Shown here: positions 10,067 to 20,443 of the stretch, piece by piece
How positions within the stretch are numbered: the first letter of the stretch is position 1
How the letters are laid out: each line of letters begins with the position of its first letter
Assembly: GCA_045807125.1 (NCBI GenBank)
Contig: JBJMHZ010000054.1
Coordinates: forward strand, 1-64,000
Source of the DNA: JBJMHZ01 sp045807125
GTDB taxonomy: Bacteria; Actinomycetota; Actinomycetes; JAWWOL01
Reading direction: 5' to 3'
DNA: 64,000 nt
Program-made: the position numbers and the translations under genes
The notes under the pieces: model-generated
Told to the model about the DNA's origin: nothing
The model's input: the letters and a program-made list of their open reading frames with translations, nothing else
The model's database searches: none

Positions 10067-10083
10067 TCATCCGCGGCGGATGA
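10067..10083. promoter_or_regulatory. palindrome TCATCCGC-G-GCGGATGA (operator candidate)
   Basis: Two perfect 8-bp arms surround one base. It lies 48 bp from the palindrome at 10019 and immediately upstream of where the -35 element of the lipid-kinase-like gene would sit. Confidence 0.45.
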
Positions 10084-10106
10084 CGTGGAGCCAGCCGTCC
10101 CGCTCC

Positions 10107-10112
10107 TACGCT
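10107..10112 (+). promoter_or_regulatory. -10 box (TACGCT) before the diacylglycerol-kinase-like gene
   Basis: TACGCT fits the actinobacterial TANNNT consensus. It lies 30 nt before the ATG at 10143, leaving room for a short leader with GGGAG as ribosome binding site. Confidence 0.4.
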
Positions 10113-10142
10113 GCCGACGCCAAGATCCCCCCGGGAGCCGCG

Positions 10143-11570
10143 ATGCCGATGTCCGCGCTGCCGCCTCGCGCGCCTGCGGCCGCAGAGCGGTGGCTCGCGC
10201 GCGGCGCCCTCGCCGCGGCAGCGCTGGCGCTCGTCGTGCTGGTGGCCGCTGCCGGCATCCGGACGATCCCGCTGCTGCTGATCGTCATCGCCATGCTTGC
10301 GGTCGTGATCGCCGGCGCGTGGGTCTTCCTCGCGCACCGCGGCGCGGTGCGCTTGCTGGGTGCAGCGCTCGCGGTCGTCTCCATCGTCGCGGTGCTCGTG
10401 CTCGAAGTGGCGCAGGGCCTGCTCTGGGCGGGCATCGTGTGCGGCGCTCTGCTGCTGGCGTCGCTCGCCGCCGCGGGCGCGGCCCTTCGCCCGGCCGTCG
10501 CCGGCAGCGCCGGATCGGGGACCCGCCAGCCGCCGCCGGCGCATGCCTTCCTCATCATGAACCCGCGCTCGGGTGGCGGGAAGGTCGACCGGTTCGGGCT
10601 GCGGGACAAGGCGAAGCAGCTCGGAGCCGAAGTCGCTCTGCTCGACGGCAACGGCACCACGGACGTCGCGGAGCTCGCCCGGAGCGCGATCGCGCGCGGC
10701 GCCGACCTGGTCGGAGTCGCCGGCGGCGACGGAACGCAGGCACTGGTCGCGGGGGTGGCGGCCGAGCACGACATCCCGTTGCTCGTGATACCGGCCGGCA
10801 CGCGCAACCACTTCGCGCTCGATCTCGGGCTGGATCGCGACGATCCCGCGAAGAGCCTGGAGGCGCTGACCGACGGCGTCGAGATACGCGTCGACCTCGG
10901 CGACGTGGGAGGCCGGCCGTTCGTCAACAACGTCTCGTTCGGTGCGTACGCCGACATCGTGACGCGTCCCGACTATCGCGACGACAAGCGCCGGGTGACC
11001 CTCGACGTCCTCCCCGACGTGCTGTCCAAGCACGTGGACGCGGGGCTGACGGTGCGCGCCGGCAGCACCACCGTCCGTGATCCGCAGGCCGCCCTCGTCA
11101 GCAACAACCCGTACCTGACGAACGACATCGTCGGCCTGGGCCGTCGAGCGAGGCTCGACGGTGGCCTGCTCGGGCTCATCGCGGTGCGCGTGGCGAGCGC
11201 TCGTGAGGCAGCGCAGCTGCTGCGCGGGCGGCATGCGTCCGCCCTCACCACGGCGACCGCCGAGGCCGTCGTCGTCGAGTCGGCCGGCGGGCAGCTTCCC
11301 GCCGGCATCGACGGCGAGATCGTGATGCTGACGTCACCGGTGGAGTGCCGGGTGCGCGTGGCGGCCCTCCGGGTGCTGATTCCTCGCGACCGCGCGGCAC
11401 GGCCACCGCGGGAGGAGCCCCTCACGCTGCGCGCCCTCGTTCGCGTCGCCGCGCCTGCCGGCCGGCGCAGCCGGGCGGCCACGGCATCAGTGGGCGCCCA
11501 CCGTCGCCGGCAGGCCGAGGGCCGCGATGTGGTGGGCGCCGATGAGGGCTCGGTCGGCAGCGACCGATGA
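10143..11570 (+). CDS. membrane-anchored diacylglycerol kinase/sphingosine-kinase-like protein
   Basis: This is a 475-residue protein. Four to five hydrophobic helices occupy residues about 15-120. They are followed by a DAGKc catalytic domain with the nucleotide-binding motif NPRSGGGK at 140-147 and the signature GGDGT at 194-198, then PAGTRNHFALDLGLD. The family phosphorylates lipids or related alcohols using ATP. The combination of an N-terminal helix bundle with DAGKc suggests a membrane lipid substrate. The C-terminal ~70 residues are Arg/Ala-rich and lack domain signal. The ATG at 10143 has an upstream GGGAG; a second ATG follows at 10149. Confidence 0.8.
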   Translation: MPMSALPPRAPAAAERWLARGALAAAALALVVLVAAAGIRTIPLLLIVIAMLAVVIAGAWVFLAHRGAVRLLGAALAVVSIVAVLVLEVAQGLLWAGIVCGALLLASLAAAGAALRPAVAGSAGSGTRQPPPAHAFLIMNPRSGGGKVDRFGLRDKAKQLGAEVALLDGNGTTDVAELARSAIARGADLVGVAGGDGTQALVAGVAAEHDIPLLVIPAGTRNHFALDLGLDRDDPAKSLEALTDGVEIRVDLGDVGGRPFVNNVSFGAYADIVTRPDYRDDKRRVTLDVLPDVLSKHVDAGLTVRAGSTTVRDPQAALVSNNPYLTNDIVGLGRRARLDGGLLGLIAVRVASAREAAQLLRGRHASALTTATAEAVVVESAGGQLPAGIDGEIVMLTSPVECRVRVAALRVLIPRDRAARPPREEPLTLRALVRVAAPAGRRSRAATASVGAHRRRQAEGRDVVGADEGSVGSDR

Positions 11571-11632
11571 TGGAGCGCCGGTTCGCTCGTCAGTACCCAT
11601 GACAGGCAGCCACGCCCCGAAGGGACCCGCCC

Positions 11633-12355
11633 ATGACACCGCCAGCCGTGCCACCGATCGTCGACCGCGAGACCTGGCAGCGCGAGCGCGAGAAGCTGCT
11701 CGTGCGGGAGAAGGCGCACACCCGCGAGGGGGACGCGATCGCCGCCGCTCGCCGGCGGCTGCCGATGACCGAGGTCGACGCCACGGCCGTACTGGTCGGG
11801 GAGGGCGGTCCGACCCCGCTGCTGAGCATCTTCGAGGGCCGCGATCAGCTCATCGCCTACAAGCACATGTGGCATCCCGGCAAGCCGGTCGAGGAGCAGT
11901 GCGAGGGCTGCACGCTGAGCATCTGGAGCTTCCAGGACGCGTGCTACCTCCATGCTCGCGACGTGAGCTTCGCGGTCCTCTGCGAGGGGCCGTGGGAGGA
12001 GGTCCGGCCGTTCCGCGAGCTCATGGGCTACCGGCTCCCCTGGTACTCGGTGGCGGGCGTCGACGACCCCGCCGTCGCCGGCGGGCTCTGCGACGGCCGC
12101 GGGCTCATCTCCTGCTACCTGCGCGTCGACGACCGGGTGCTCCTCACCAACGAGACCATCCACCGTGGCGTCGAGGCGATCATCCCCACGCTGAGGCTGC
12201 TCGACATGAGCGTCTACGGCCGGCAGGAGGCATGGGAGGACTCTCCCGACGGCTGGCCGCAGGGCCCGGCGTACGCGTTCTGGCGCCGCGACGGCCGGCC
12301 GACGGCGCAGTGGACCCGTCCCGGCATCACGCCGGTCGGCATGCGCCGCGCTTAG
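11633..12355 (+). CDS. DUF899 family thioredoxin-like protein
   Basis: This is a 240-residue protein with the DUF899 opening REREKLLVREKAHTREGDA, the following RRRLPM, and the central CEGCTLSIWSFQDA containing the CxxC-like cysteine pair. These proteins adopt a thioredoxin-like fold, but their reaction is not established. The ATG at 11633 lies within a clear spacing of AAGGGA. It is a monocistronic gene between the lipid-kinase-like gene and the convergent aminotransferase. Confidence 0.8.
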   Translation: MTPPAVPPIVDRETWQREREKLLVREKAHTREGDAIAAARRRLPMTEVDATAVLVGEGGPTPLLSIFEGRDQLIAYKHMWHPGKPVEEQCEGCTLSIWSFQDACYLHARDVSFAVLCEGPWEEVRPFRELMGYRLPWYSVAGVDDPAVAGGLCDGRGLISCYLRVDDRVLLTNETIHRGVEAIIPTLRLLDMSVYGRQEAWEDSPDGWPQGPAYAFWRRDGRPTAQWTRPGITPVGMRRA

Positions 12356-12386
12356 GGCGTGGTCGTACGAGGCTCGATGCTCCGGG

Positions 12387-13592
12387 TCACGGCACCTGGC
12401 CGAGCAGCGCAGCGAGGCGCCGGACGCCTTCCTCGATGGCGTCGTCGCTCACCCGGCTGAACGACAGCCGCAGGCTGTCGGTGCCCCTGCCGTCCGGGAA
12501 GAACGGCACGCCCGGCACGTACGCGACCCCGTGCGCCAGCGCGGTCTCGGCCAGCGCCACCGAGTCGTGCCCCGGCGGCAGCGTGAGCCAGCTGAAGAAG
12601 CCGCCCCGCGGCGTCGTCCACCGCGCGGTCGGCGGCAGGTGCCGCTCGAGCGCCGCCAGCAGCAGCGCGCAGCGGTGCCCGTACAGCGCGCGGGACCGCT
12701 CGACCTGCGCGTCGAGATGGCCGGAGCGGCCATACGCCTCGAGCAGCCGCTGGCCGAGCGCACCGGCGCACTGGTCGGTGCACTGCTTGGCGACGACCAG
12801 CCGGGCGAGGACGGCTGGCGGTCCCGCGGCCCAGCCCAGCCGGGTGCCGGGGGAGAACGTCTTCGAGAACGTGCCGGCCTGCAGCACGACGTCGGGGCCC
12901 TCCGCCCACAGGCTGGGCAGGCGGTTGCCGTCGAAGCCGAGCTCTCGATAGGCGACGTCCTCGACGACGAGGAAGCCGTAGCGCCGCGCGAGCGCGACGA
13001 GCGCGCTGCGGCGCTCGGCCGACATCGTCACGCCGGCCGGGTTCTGGTGGTCGGGGATCGCGTAGACGAGCTTCGGGCGCAGGCCGGCGGCGAGGCGGCC
13101 GGCCAGCTCCTCGACCACCATCCCGTCGGCGTCGAGCCCCACCGTCTCGATGCGCGCGCCCTGCCCGCGGAACGACATGAGCGCCCCGAGGTAGGTGGGT
13201 GCCTCGGTCACCGCGACGTCGCCGGCGTCGAGGAAGCAGGTGGCGACGAGCCCGAGCGCCTCGATGCCGCCGCTGGTCATCATCAGCTCGTCCTCGCCCG
13301 GCCGGTGCCCCTCCTGGGCCGCCAGCCGGTCGCGGAGGAAGTCCCTGGTGCTCGGCAGCCCGGCCGTGGGCGCGTACTGCAGCGCGACGGCGCCCCCGTC
13401 GGCGAGGATCTCGGCGAGCAGCTGCGGGAGGGCGCCGGCCGCGACGGTCACCGGGTCGGGGAAACCGCCGGAGAACGAGATGAGGTCGGTCGCCGTCGAC
13501 AGCGCCATGATCCTGGCGATGGCGTCGTCACCCTCCCCGGCCGTCCTGGCCGAGAAGAGGTCGGCCCAGCGGACCCCCTCGTGGATGGTCAT
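12387..13592 (-). CDS. PLP-dependent aminotransferase, class I/II (2-aminoadipate-transaminase-like)
   Basis: This is a 401-residue fold-type I enzyme. The pyridoxal phosphate lysine is K244 in GTFSKTFSPGTRLGW. YAIPDHQNPAG matches the substrate and cofactor region of the MocR-like/LysN aminotransferase group (2-aminoadipate transaminase, kynurenine or aromatic aminotransferases). The protein lacks an N-terminal wHTH domain, so it is an enzyme and not a MocR regulator. The ATG at 13592 follows GGAGG at good spacing. Substrate remains open. Confidence 0.85.
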   Translation of the reverse strand: MTIHEGVRWADLFSARTAGEGDDAIARIMALSTATDLISFSGGFPDPVTVAAGALPQLLAEILADGGAVALQYAPTAGLPSTRDFLRDRLAAQEGHRPGEDELMMTSGGIEALGLVATCFLDAGDVAVTEAPTYLGALMSFRGQGARIETVGLDADGMVVEELAGRLAAGLRPKLVYAIPDHQNPAGVTMSAERRSALVALARRYGFLVVEDVAYRELGFDGNRLPSLWAEGPDVVLQAGTFSKTFSPGTRLGWAAGPPAVLARLVVAKQCTDQCAGALGQRLLEAYGRSGHLDAQVERSRALYGHRCALLLAALERHLPPTARWTTPRGGFFSWLTLPPGHDSVALAETALAHGVAYVPGVPFFPDGRGTDSLRLSFSRVSDDAIEEGVRRLAALLGQVP

Positions 13593-13719
13593 TTGCCGGC
13601 CTCCTCGCCTGGTGCCCGCGCCTGCCCCGGCACTGTAACCCGGTACGGTGAGCCGAGGCGGCCCCCGATCGGCTCGCGGGCAGGGGCGGCACCGCACGAG
13701 CATCGGGAGCGAGGACGGC

Positions 13720-14160
13720 ATGGGCAGCGTTGACGACGTCCCGCACTTCAGCGCGGTGGCGAACGGCGAGCCGACCGCGCCCGGCCGCTTCGTCGAGGTG
13801 GCGAGCATCGCCCCGGTGGAGCTCGTCGAGGGCCTGCGGTTCCGGCCCGTGCTCGGCGAGGCGCTGATGACCAACTTCGTGTCCTTCGAGCCGCGCACCG
13901 AGGCACCGGTGCACGTGCACGAGGAGGAGCAGATCGTCATCGTGCTCGAGGGCGAGCTCGAGTTCGAGGTGGACGGCGAGGTGCGCACCATGCGCCCCGG
14001 CGACGTCGCGGTCATCCCGCCGTGGGTGCCGCACGGCGCGCGCACCCTCGACGCGCGCTGCCTCGAGGTCGACGTGTTCCACCCGCCGCGCCGCACGCTC
14101 GTCGACCATGCCGCGGCCCAGGCGGCCCGCCGACCCGACTCCGCCTCCGGCTCGCACTAG
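13720..14160 (+). CDS. cupin-domain protein
   Basis: This is a 146-residue single-domain cupin. Motif 1 is around PVHVHEEEQIVIVLEGELEFEV, with two His and a Glu as metal ligands. Motif 2 is MRPGDVAVIPPWVPHGA with the third His. Such proteins bind a divalent metal and serve as small oxygenases, isomerases or binding proteins; no substrate can be assigned. The ATG at 13720 follows GGGAGCGAGGA. Its TAG stop (14158-14160) forms part of the -10 box of the next gene. Confidence 0.8.
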   Translation: MGSVDDVPHFSAVANGEPTAPGRFVEVASIAPVELVEGLRFRPVLGEALMTNFVSFEPRTEAPVHVHEEEQIVIVLEGELEFEVDGEVRTMRPGDVAVIPPWVPHGARTLDARCLEVDVFHPPRRTLVDHAAAQAARRPDSASGSH

Positions 14161-14163
14161 ATT
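14158..14163 (+). promoter_or_regulatory. leaderless -10 box (TAGATT) of fprA overlapping the cupin stop
   Basis: TAGATT uses the cupin stop codon TAG as its first half and ends 7 nt before the ATG at 14171. No Shine-Dalgarno sequence is present. Confidence 0.45.
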
Positions 14164-14170
14164 GAGCGGC

Positions 14171-15514
<1,344 letters not shown>

Positions 15515-15526
15515 GGCTGGCGGCCG

Positions 15527-16942
15527 TCAGCCGACGGTGACCGTCACGGTCGCCGAGGTGACCGCGGCCCACGGGAACGCCGGCCGGGCCTGCACCCGGA
15601 AGCGATGCGTGCCCGCCGAGCCGGTCGGGAGCGTCACCCGCACCCAGCCGTGCGGCCCGGTGACGACCGAGCGGAGGGCGTGCCAGGCGCCGGAGCGCTG
15701 CTCCTGGACCTGCACCGGGCGGTAGCCGCCGGTCACCGTGGTCGTCAGCGCGTCGCTGCCACCGACGGGCACGCTCGCCGACGCGACGTGCACCGTCGCG
15801 GTCGACGGCCACGGCCCGGCGTACGCGTGGAGCAGGCCAACGCGCGCCTTCAGCCGCAGCAGCCGCCTGGCCGAGGCGATCGCCCTCGCCCGGCTGATCC
15901 GCCCGTCCTGGATGGCGCTCGTGACCGCGCTGACCACGCCCGAGGGCGAGCAGGTGAGCGCGATGTCGGCGCCGGAGCGCAGCGCCCGCACCGCGGCCCG
16001 CGGCGTCGTGAGCCCGACGGCGGAGGTCGCCGCGGCCATCGACAGCGAGTCGGTGACGATGAGGGTGTCCCACCCGGCGTGCCGGCGCAGGTAGGACAGC
16101 GCGCTCGGCGACTCAGTGGCCGGCCAGGTGCCGTCGGTGAGCCCCTCCGAGCGCAGGTGGCCGACCATCACGGCCGGCACGCCGATGGCGAGGGCCGCGT
16201 TGAACGGGATCATGTCCCGGGTCTCGAGGGTCGACAGCGGCGGGACGGTGGCCGCGCCGGTGTGGGTGTTGGTCGCCTGCCCGTGGCCGGGCCAGTGCTT
16301 GACGACGGTCGGGACGCCGCTGGCGCGCATGCCCCGGATCCACGCCTTGACGTCGGTGCTGACGTGGTTGGGCCAGCGCGAGAACGCGCGGTGCTGCGAG
16401 GCGATGTAGTAGCCCGGGATCGCGAGATCCGAGTCCGGGGCGAAGTCCATCAGCACGCCGAGCTTGCGCATGCGGGCGGCGTAGCTCTTGGCCGTGCCGT
16501 AGACGTGCGTCGTCGTCCAGCCGCCCATCGTCTCGGCGGACGGCAGCGGGTAGATGACGTTGGACAGCCGCTGGACGAGCCCGCCCTCCTCGTCGCTCGC
16601 CACCAGCGGGGGGATGCCGTGCGGGGCGGCGGCCCGTACGCTCGCCAGCCGGGTGGCGAGGTCGGCCGGGGCGTCGCGCCCGAGCAAGCCGAAGCCGCCG
16701 ATGCCCTGCGCCGCGAGCGAGCGCATCGTCGCGGTCGCCGACGAGTCGAGGCAGACGAACGTGAGCTGCGCGGCGAGCTGGCTCGCCGACCAGGTGGCCG
16801 GGTCGAGGGCGTCGTACGACGTGGTCGTCTGGGTGCTGACCGGGCTGGCGCCCACCGGGGAGGCGCCGGTCGTCAGGCAGGCGAGCACGGCCAGCACGGT
16901 GCCGATGGCGGCGAGCGCGGTGGCGAGGCGGCGGTGCGGCAC
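15527..16942 (-). CDS. secreted glycoside hydrolase family 3 protein (beta-N-acetylhexosaminidase-like)
   Basis: This 471-residue exported enzyme has a signal peptide at about 1-33 ending in a small-residue cleavage site. A GH3 (beta/alpha)8 barrel follows, with NagZ-like motifs: DEEGGLVQR, KHWPGHG at 215-221, and the nucleophile Asp298 in VTDSLSM. NagZ-type enzymes remove N-acetylglucosamine from peptidoglycan fragments. A C-terminal ~100-residue Ig-like beta domain follows the barrel. GTG 16942 has GGGGAG upstream. A role in wall turnover outside the membrane is inferred. Confidence 0.8.
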   Translation of the reverse strand: MPHRRLATALAAIGTVLAVLACLTTGASPVGASPVSTQTTTSYDALDPATWSASQLAAQLTFVCLDSSATATMRSLAAQGIGGFGLLGRDAPADLATRLASVRAAAPHGIPPLVASDEEGGLVQRLSNVIYPLPSAETMGGWTTTHVYGTAKSYAARMRKLGVLMDFAPDSDLAIPGYYIASQHRAFSRWPNHVSTDVKAWIRGMRASGVPTVVKHWPGHGQATNTHTGAATVPPLSTLETRDMIPFNAALAIGVPAVMVGHLRSEGLTDGTWPATESPSALSYLRRHAGWDTLIVTDSLSMAAATSAVGLTTPRAAVRALRSGADIALTCSPSGVVSAVTSAIQDGRISRARAIASARRLLRLKARVGLLHAYAGPWPSTATVHVASASVPVGGSDALTTTVTGGYRPVQVQEQRSGAWHALRSVVTGPHGWVRVTLPTGSAGTHRFRVQARPAFPWAAVTSATVTVTVG

Positions 16943-17084
16943 GGGAGCTCCCCTGATCGTCGTGGCCCGAGCATCCCATCCCGCCCGTGGCCTCACGTGC
17001 AGGACGCGCGATCGCCCGTTGTGGTTGACGCGGGCCGACCCTCGGGTAGATCGCCACCCATCCGGACCAAGGAGGACCTCCGAG

Positions 17085-17687
17085 ATGGCTGACACCGACG
17101 TCATCGACCTGCTGACCAAGGACCACCGCGAGGTCGAGCGGATCTTCGCCAAGCTGGAGTCGGACTCGACGCCGGACGAGGAGAAGGCGCGCCTGCTGCG
17201 CAAGGTCGCCGACGAGCTCGTCGCGCACTCGAAGGGCGAGGAGGACGTCGTCTACCCGGACGTTCGCGCATCGGCCCCTGACGAGGGCGACGACGTCAAG
17301 GACGGCGTCGCCGAGCACCACCACGTCGAGGAGATGCTCGTCCAGCTGCTGGGGATGGAGCTCGACGACCCGGGGGCCGACGGCATCCTCGCGGCGATGG
17401 TCGCCGAGGTGCGCCACCACGTCGAGGAGGAGGAGCAGGACATCCTCCCGGCCTACCGCAAGGCGACGACCGCCGAGCAGCGGGCCGAGGTCGGCGCCCG
17501 GTTCCTGGCGCGCAAGCAGCAGGAGCTGGCGAGCCGCGGCGCGGCGCCGGCCGGGGAGCCGCAGCCGGCCGGGAAGTCGCTGGCCGACCTCACGGTGGAC
17601 GAGCTCTACGAGCGGGCCAGGGAGGCCGACGTGCCTGGCCGCTCCGACATGACCAAGGACGAGCTCATCAAGGCGCTGCAGGGCTGA
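17085..17687 (+). CDS. hemerythrin-like protein with C-terminal Rho-N/SAP-like helical tail
   Basis: This is a 200-residue protein. Residues about 5-145 form a hemerythrin HHE domain with conserved His/Glu ligands (KDHREVER, HSKGEEDVVYP, EHHHVEEML, VRHHVEEEEQDILP), which would bind a di-iron centre. Such proteins sense or buffer oxygen, NO or iron. The last ~40 residues (LADLTVDELYERAREADVPGRSDMTKDELIKAL) are a Rho_N/SAP-like helix pair often found as nucleic-acid-binding tails. The ATG at 17085 follows a strong AAGGAGG. Confidence 0.8.
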   Translation: MADTDVIDLLTKDHREVERIFAKLESDSTPDEEKARLLRKVADELVAHSKGEEDVVYPDVRASAPDEGDDVKDGVAEHHHVEEMLVQLLGMELDDPGADGILAAMVAEVRHHVEEEEQDILPAYRKATTAEQRAEVGARFLARKQQELASRGAAPAGEPQPAGKSLADLTVDELYERAREADVPGRSDMTKDELIKALQG

Positions 17688-17706
17688 CCGCCCGGCGGGG
17701 GGCTCG

Positions 17707-19173
17707 CTACAGCTCGACGGCGACGTACTTCGTCGAGAGGTACTCCTCGATGCCCTCGGCACCGCCCTCGCGCCCGAAGCCGGACTCCTTGACGCCGCCG
17801 AACGGCGCGGCGGGGTTGGAGACCAGCCCGCGGTTGAGGCCGACCATGCCCACCTCGAGCCCCTCGACGATGCGCATCACCCGGCCGATGTCGCTGCCGT
17901 AGACGTACGCGACGAGCCCCACCTCGGTGTCGTTGGCCGCCGCCAGCGCCTCGTCGTCGGTGTCGAAGGTCAGCACCGGCGCGACCGGCCCGAAGATCTC
18001 CTCCCTGGTGACCTCGGCGGTCGCGGGCACGCCGGCGAGCACCGTCGGCTCGTAGAAGTGGCCGGCGCCACCGCGCCGCGAGCCGCCGCAGAGCACCTTG
18101 GCTCCCTTGCCGACCGCGTCGTCCACCAGCGACTCGACCTTGCCGAGCGTGTCCTCGTCGATGAGCGGGCCCACCTCGATGCCGTCCTCGGTGCCCCTGC
18201 CCACCTTCATCGCGCCGAGCCGCTCGGCGAGCCGCCCGGCGAACTCGTCGGCGACCGACGAGTGCACGTGGAACCGGTTGGCCGCGACGCACGACTCGCC
18301 CATGTTGCGCATCTTCGCGACGACGGCGCCCTCGACCGCCGCGTCGAGGTCGGCGTCGGCGAGGACGAGGAACGGCGCGTTGCCGCCGAGCTCCATCGAG
18401 ACCCGCAGCAGGTGCTGCGACGCCTGCTCCATCAGCTTCTTGCCGACGGGGGTCGAGCCGGTGAACGACATCTTGCGCAGCCGGCCGTCCTCGAGCAGCG
18501 GCTGGGCGATCGCCGACGCGGACGAGCCGCACACCACGTTGAGCACGCCGTCCGGCAGCCCTGCCTCCGTCATCAGGTCGGCGAGCGCGAGCATCGACAG
18601 CGGCGTGAGCTTCGCCGGCTTGACCACCATCGTGCAGCCGGCGGCGACGGCCGGGCCGATCTTGCGGGTGCCCATGGCCGCCGGGAAGTTCCAGGGGGTG
18701 ATGAGCAGGCAGGGGCCCACGGGCTGCTTCATGGTCAGCAGCCGCCCCGAGCCGCTCGGATCGCGCGACCAGCGGCCGGAGACGCGCACCGCCTCCTCGG
18801 CGAACCACCGCAGGAACTCGGCCGCGTAGACGACCTCCGCCCTCGACTGCGCGACCGGCTTGCCCATCTCGAGCGTCATCAGCAGGGCGAGGTCGTCGGC
18901 CCGCTCGACCATCAGCTCGTACGAGCGGCGCAGGATCTCCCCGCGCTCGCGCGGCGGCGTGGCCGCCCACTCCTCCTGCGCGGCGCAGGCCGCGTCGAGT
19001 GCGGCCGTCGCGTCGTCGGCGCCGCCGTCGGCGACCTCGGCGATCTGCTCGCCGGTCGCCGGGTCCTCGACCGCGAACGTCCTGCCACCGGCGGCCTCCC
19101 GCCACTGGCCGCCGATGCGCACGCCCTTCGAGACCGCGTCCAGCACCTTGCGCTCGCCCTCGCTCGTCGTCAT
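17707..19173 (-). CDS. gabD: NAD(P)-dependent succinate-semialdehyde dehydrogenase family protein
   Basis: This 488-residue aldehyde dehydrogenase carries the catalytic thiol C295 in NMGESCVAANR, the general base E261 in MELGGNAPF and the cofactor motif FTGSTPVGKKL. Length and the GESC motif favour the succinate-semialdehyde dehydrogenase branch, which oxidises succinate semialdehyde to succinate. Closely related ALDH substrates cannot be excluded. The ATG at 19173 has a TAGGCC box 6 nt upstream and no Shine-Dalgarno sequence, so it is probably leaderless. It is divergent from acuC with only 79 bp between starts. Confidence 0.8.
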   Translation of the reverse strand: MTTSEGERKVLDAVSKGVRIGGQWREAAGGRTFAVEDPATGEQIAEVADGGADDATAALDAACAAQEEWAATPPRERGEILRRSYELMVERADDLALLMTLEMGKPVAQSRAEVVYAAEFLRWFAEEAVRVSGRWSRDPSGSGRLLTMKQPVGPCLLITPWNFPAAMGTRKIGPAVAAGCTMVVKPAKLTPLSMLALADLMTEAGLPDGVLNVVCGSSASAIAQPLLEDGRLRKMSFTGSTPVGKKLMEQASQHLLRVSMELGGNAPFLVLADADLDAAVEGAVVAKMRNMGESCVAANRFHVHSSVADEFAGRLAERLGAMKVGRGTEDGIEVGPLIDEDTLGKVESLVDDAVGKGAKVLCGGSRRGGAGHFYEPTVLAGVPATAEVTREEIFGPVAPVLTFDTDDEALAAANDTEVGLVAYVYGSDIGRVMRIVEGLEVGMVGLNRGLVSNPAAPFGGVKESGFGREGGAEGIEEYLSTKYVAVEL

Positions 19174-19252
19174 GGCACCGGCCTACCCTGCCCGGCGCGC
19201 GCGTGCAACCTCGGCGCCCGGCCGCCGCCCCGTGCATGGCAGAGTTGGCCCG

Positions 19253-20443
19253 ATGAGCGAGTCGGTGCTGGTCCTCTGGGACGACGCCATGCTCCGGTAC
19301 GACCTCGGGCCGACGCACCCGATGCGGCCGGTGCGGCTGGAGCTGACGGTGGCGCTGGCCCGCGGGCTCGGCCTGCTCGACCAGGCCTGCGCACGGGTCG
19401 TGGCGCCCGCACCGGCCGGCGACGCGACGCTCGAGCTGGTGCACGAGCCCGATTACGTCGCGGCGGTCCGCCGCGCCCCGCACGACGTGATGGCCCGCCT
19501 CGGCCTGCGGTACGGCATCGGCACGCCGGACACCCCCGTCTTCGCCGGCATGCACGACGCGACCGCGCTCGCGGTCGGCGCGAGCGTCCAGGGGGCACAG
19601 GCGGTGTGGGACGGCTCGGCCGGGCACGCCGTCAACATCGCCGGCGGCCTGCACCACGCGATGCGGTCGAGCGCCTCCGGGTTCTGCGTCTACAACGACG
19701 CGGCGATCGCGATCGCCCGCCTGCTCGAGCTCGGGGCGCGCCGGGTGGCGTACGTCGATGTCGACGTGCACCACGGCGACGGGGTGCAGGCCGCGTTCTA
19801 CGGCGACCCGCGCGTGCTGACGATCAGCCTGCACCAGAGCGGGCGGACCCTCTTTCCCGGCACCGGCTTCCCGACGGAGACCGGCGACGGCGAGGCGCAC
19901 GGCACGGCGGTCAACGTCGCCCTGCCGCCGGGCACCGGCGACGACGAGTGGCTGCGGGCCTTCCACGCCGTCGTGCCCGGCCTGCTGCGCGCCTTCCGGC
20001 CGGAGGTGCTGGTGAGCCAGCACGGGTGCGACACCCACGCGGAGGACCCGCTGGCCGACCTGCGCCTTTCCGTCGACGGCCAGCGGGCCACGGCGGCCGC
20101 CGTGCACGAGCTGGCGCACGAGGTGACCGGCGGGCGATGGCTCGCGCTCGGCGGCGGCGGCTACTCGCTGTGCCGGGTGGTGCCGCGCACGTGGACCCAC
20201 CTCATCGCGGTCGCGACGGGCGCCGAGCTCGACCCGTCGACGCCGACGCCGGAGGCCTGGCGGGAGCTGGCCCTGCGCCGCACCGGGGAGGCGCCGCCGC
20301 CGGCGATGACCGACGAGGCGCGACCGCGCTGGACGCCCTGGCACCCGGGCGACGCGGAGGACGCCGTCGACCGTTCGATCCTCGCCACCCGCAGGGCCGT
20401 CTATCCCTTGCACGGCCTCGATCCGCTCGATCCCCGGGATTGA
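19253..20443 (+). CDS. acuC: acetoin utilisation protein AcuC, histone-deacetylase family
   Basis: This is a 396-residue class I/II deacetylase fold enzyme. Zinc ligands are D171 and H173 in DVDVHHGDGV and D260 in QHGCDTH. Other conserved segments are GGLHHAM, GFCVYND and LGGGGYS. Bacterial AcuC removes acetyl groups from lysines, notably acetyl-CoA synthetase, and so reactivates it. A protein with an N-acetyltransferase fused to an acyl-CoA synthetase lies 2.3 kb downstream, which would suit a reversible acetylation theme. Start ATG 19253 has a weak CAGAGT box 7 nt before it. Confidence 0.85.
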   Translation: MSESVLVLWDDAMLRYDLGPTHPMRPVRLELTVALARGLGLLDQACARVVAPAPAGDATLELVHEPDYVAAVRRAPHDVMARLGLRYGIGTPDTPVFAGMHDATALAVGASVQGAQAVWDGSAGHAVNIAGGLHHAMRSSASGFCVYNDAAIAIARLLELGARRVAYVDVDVHHGDGVQAAFYGDPRVLTISLHQSGRTLFPGTGFPTETGDGEAHGTAVNVALPPGTGDDEWLRAFHAVVPGLLRAFRPEVLVSQHGCDTHAEDPLADLRLSVDGQRATAAAVHELAHEVTGGRWLALGGGGYSLCRVVPRTWTHLIAVATGAELDPSTPTPEAWRELALRRTGEAPPPAMTDEARPRWTPWHPGDAEDAVDRSILATRRAVYPLHGLDPLDPRD

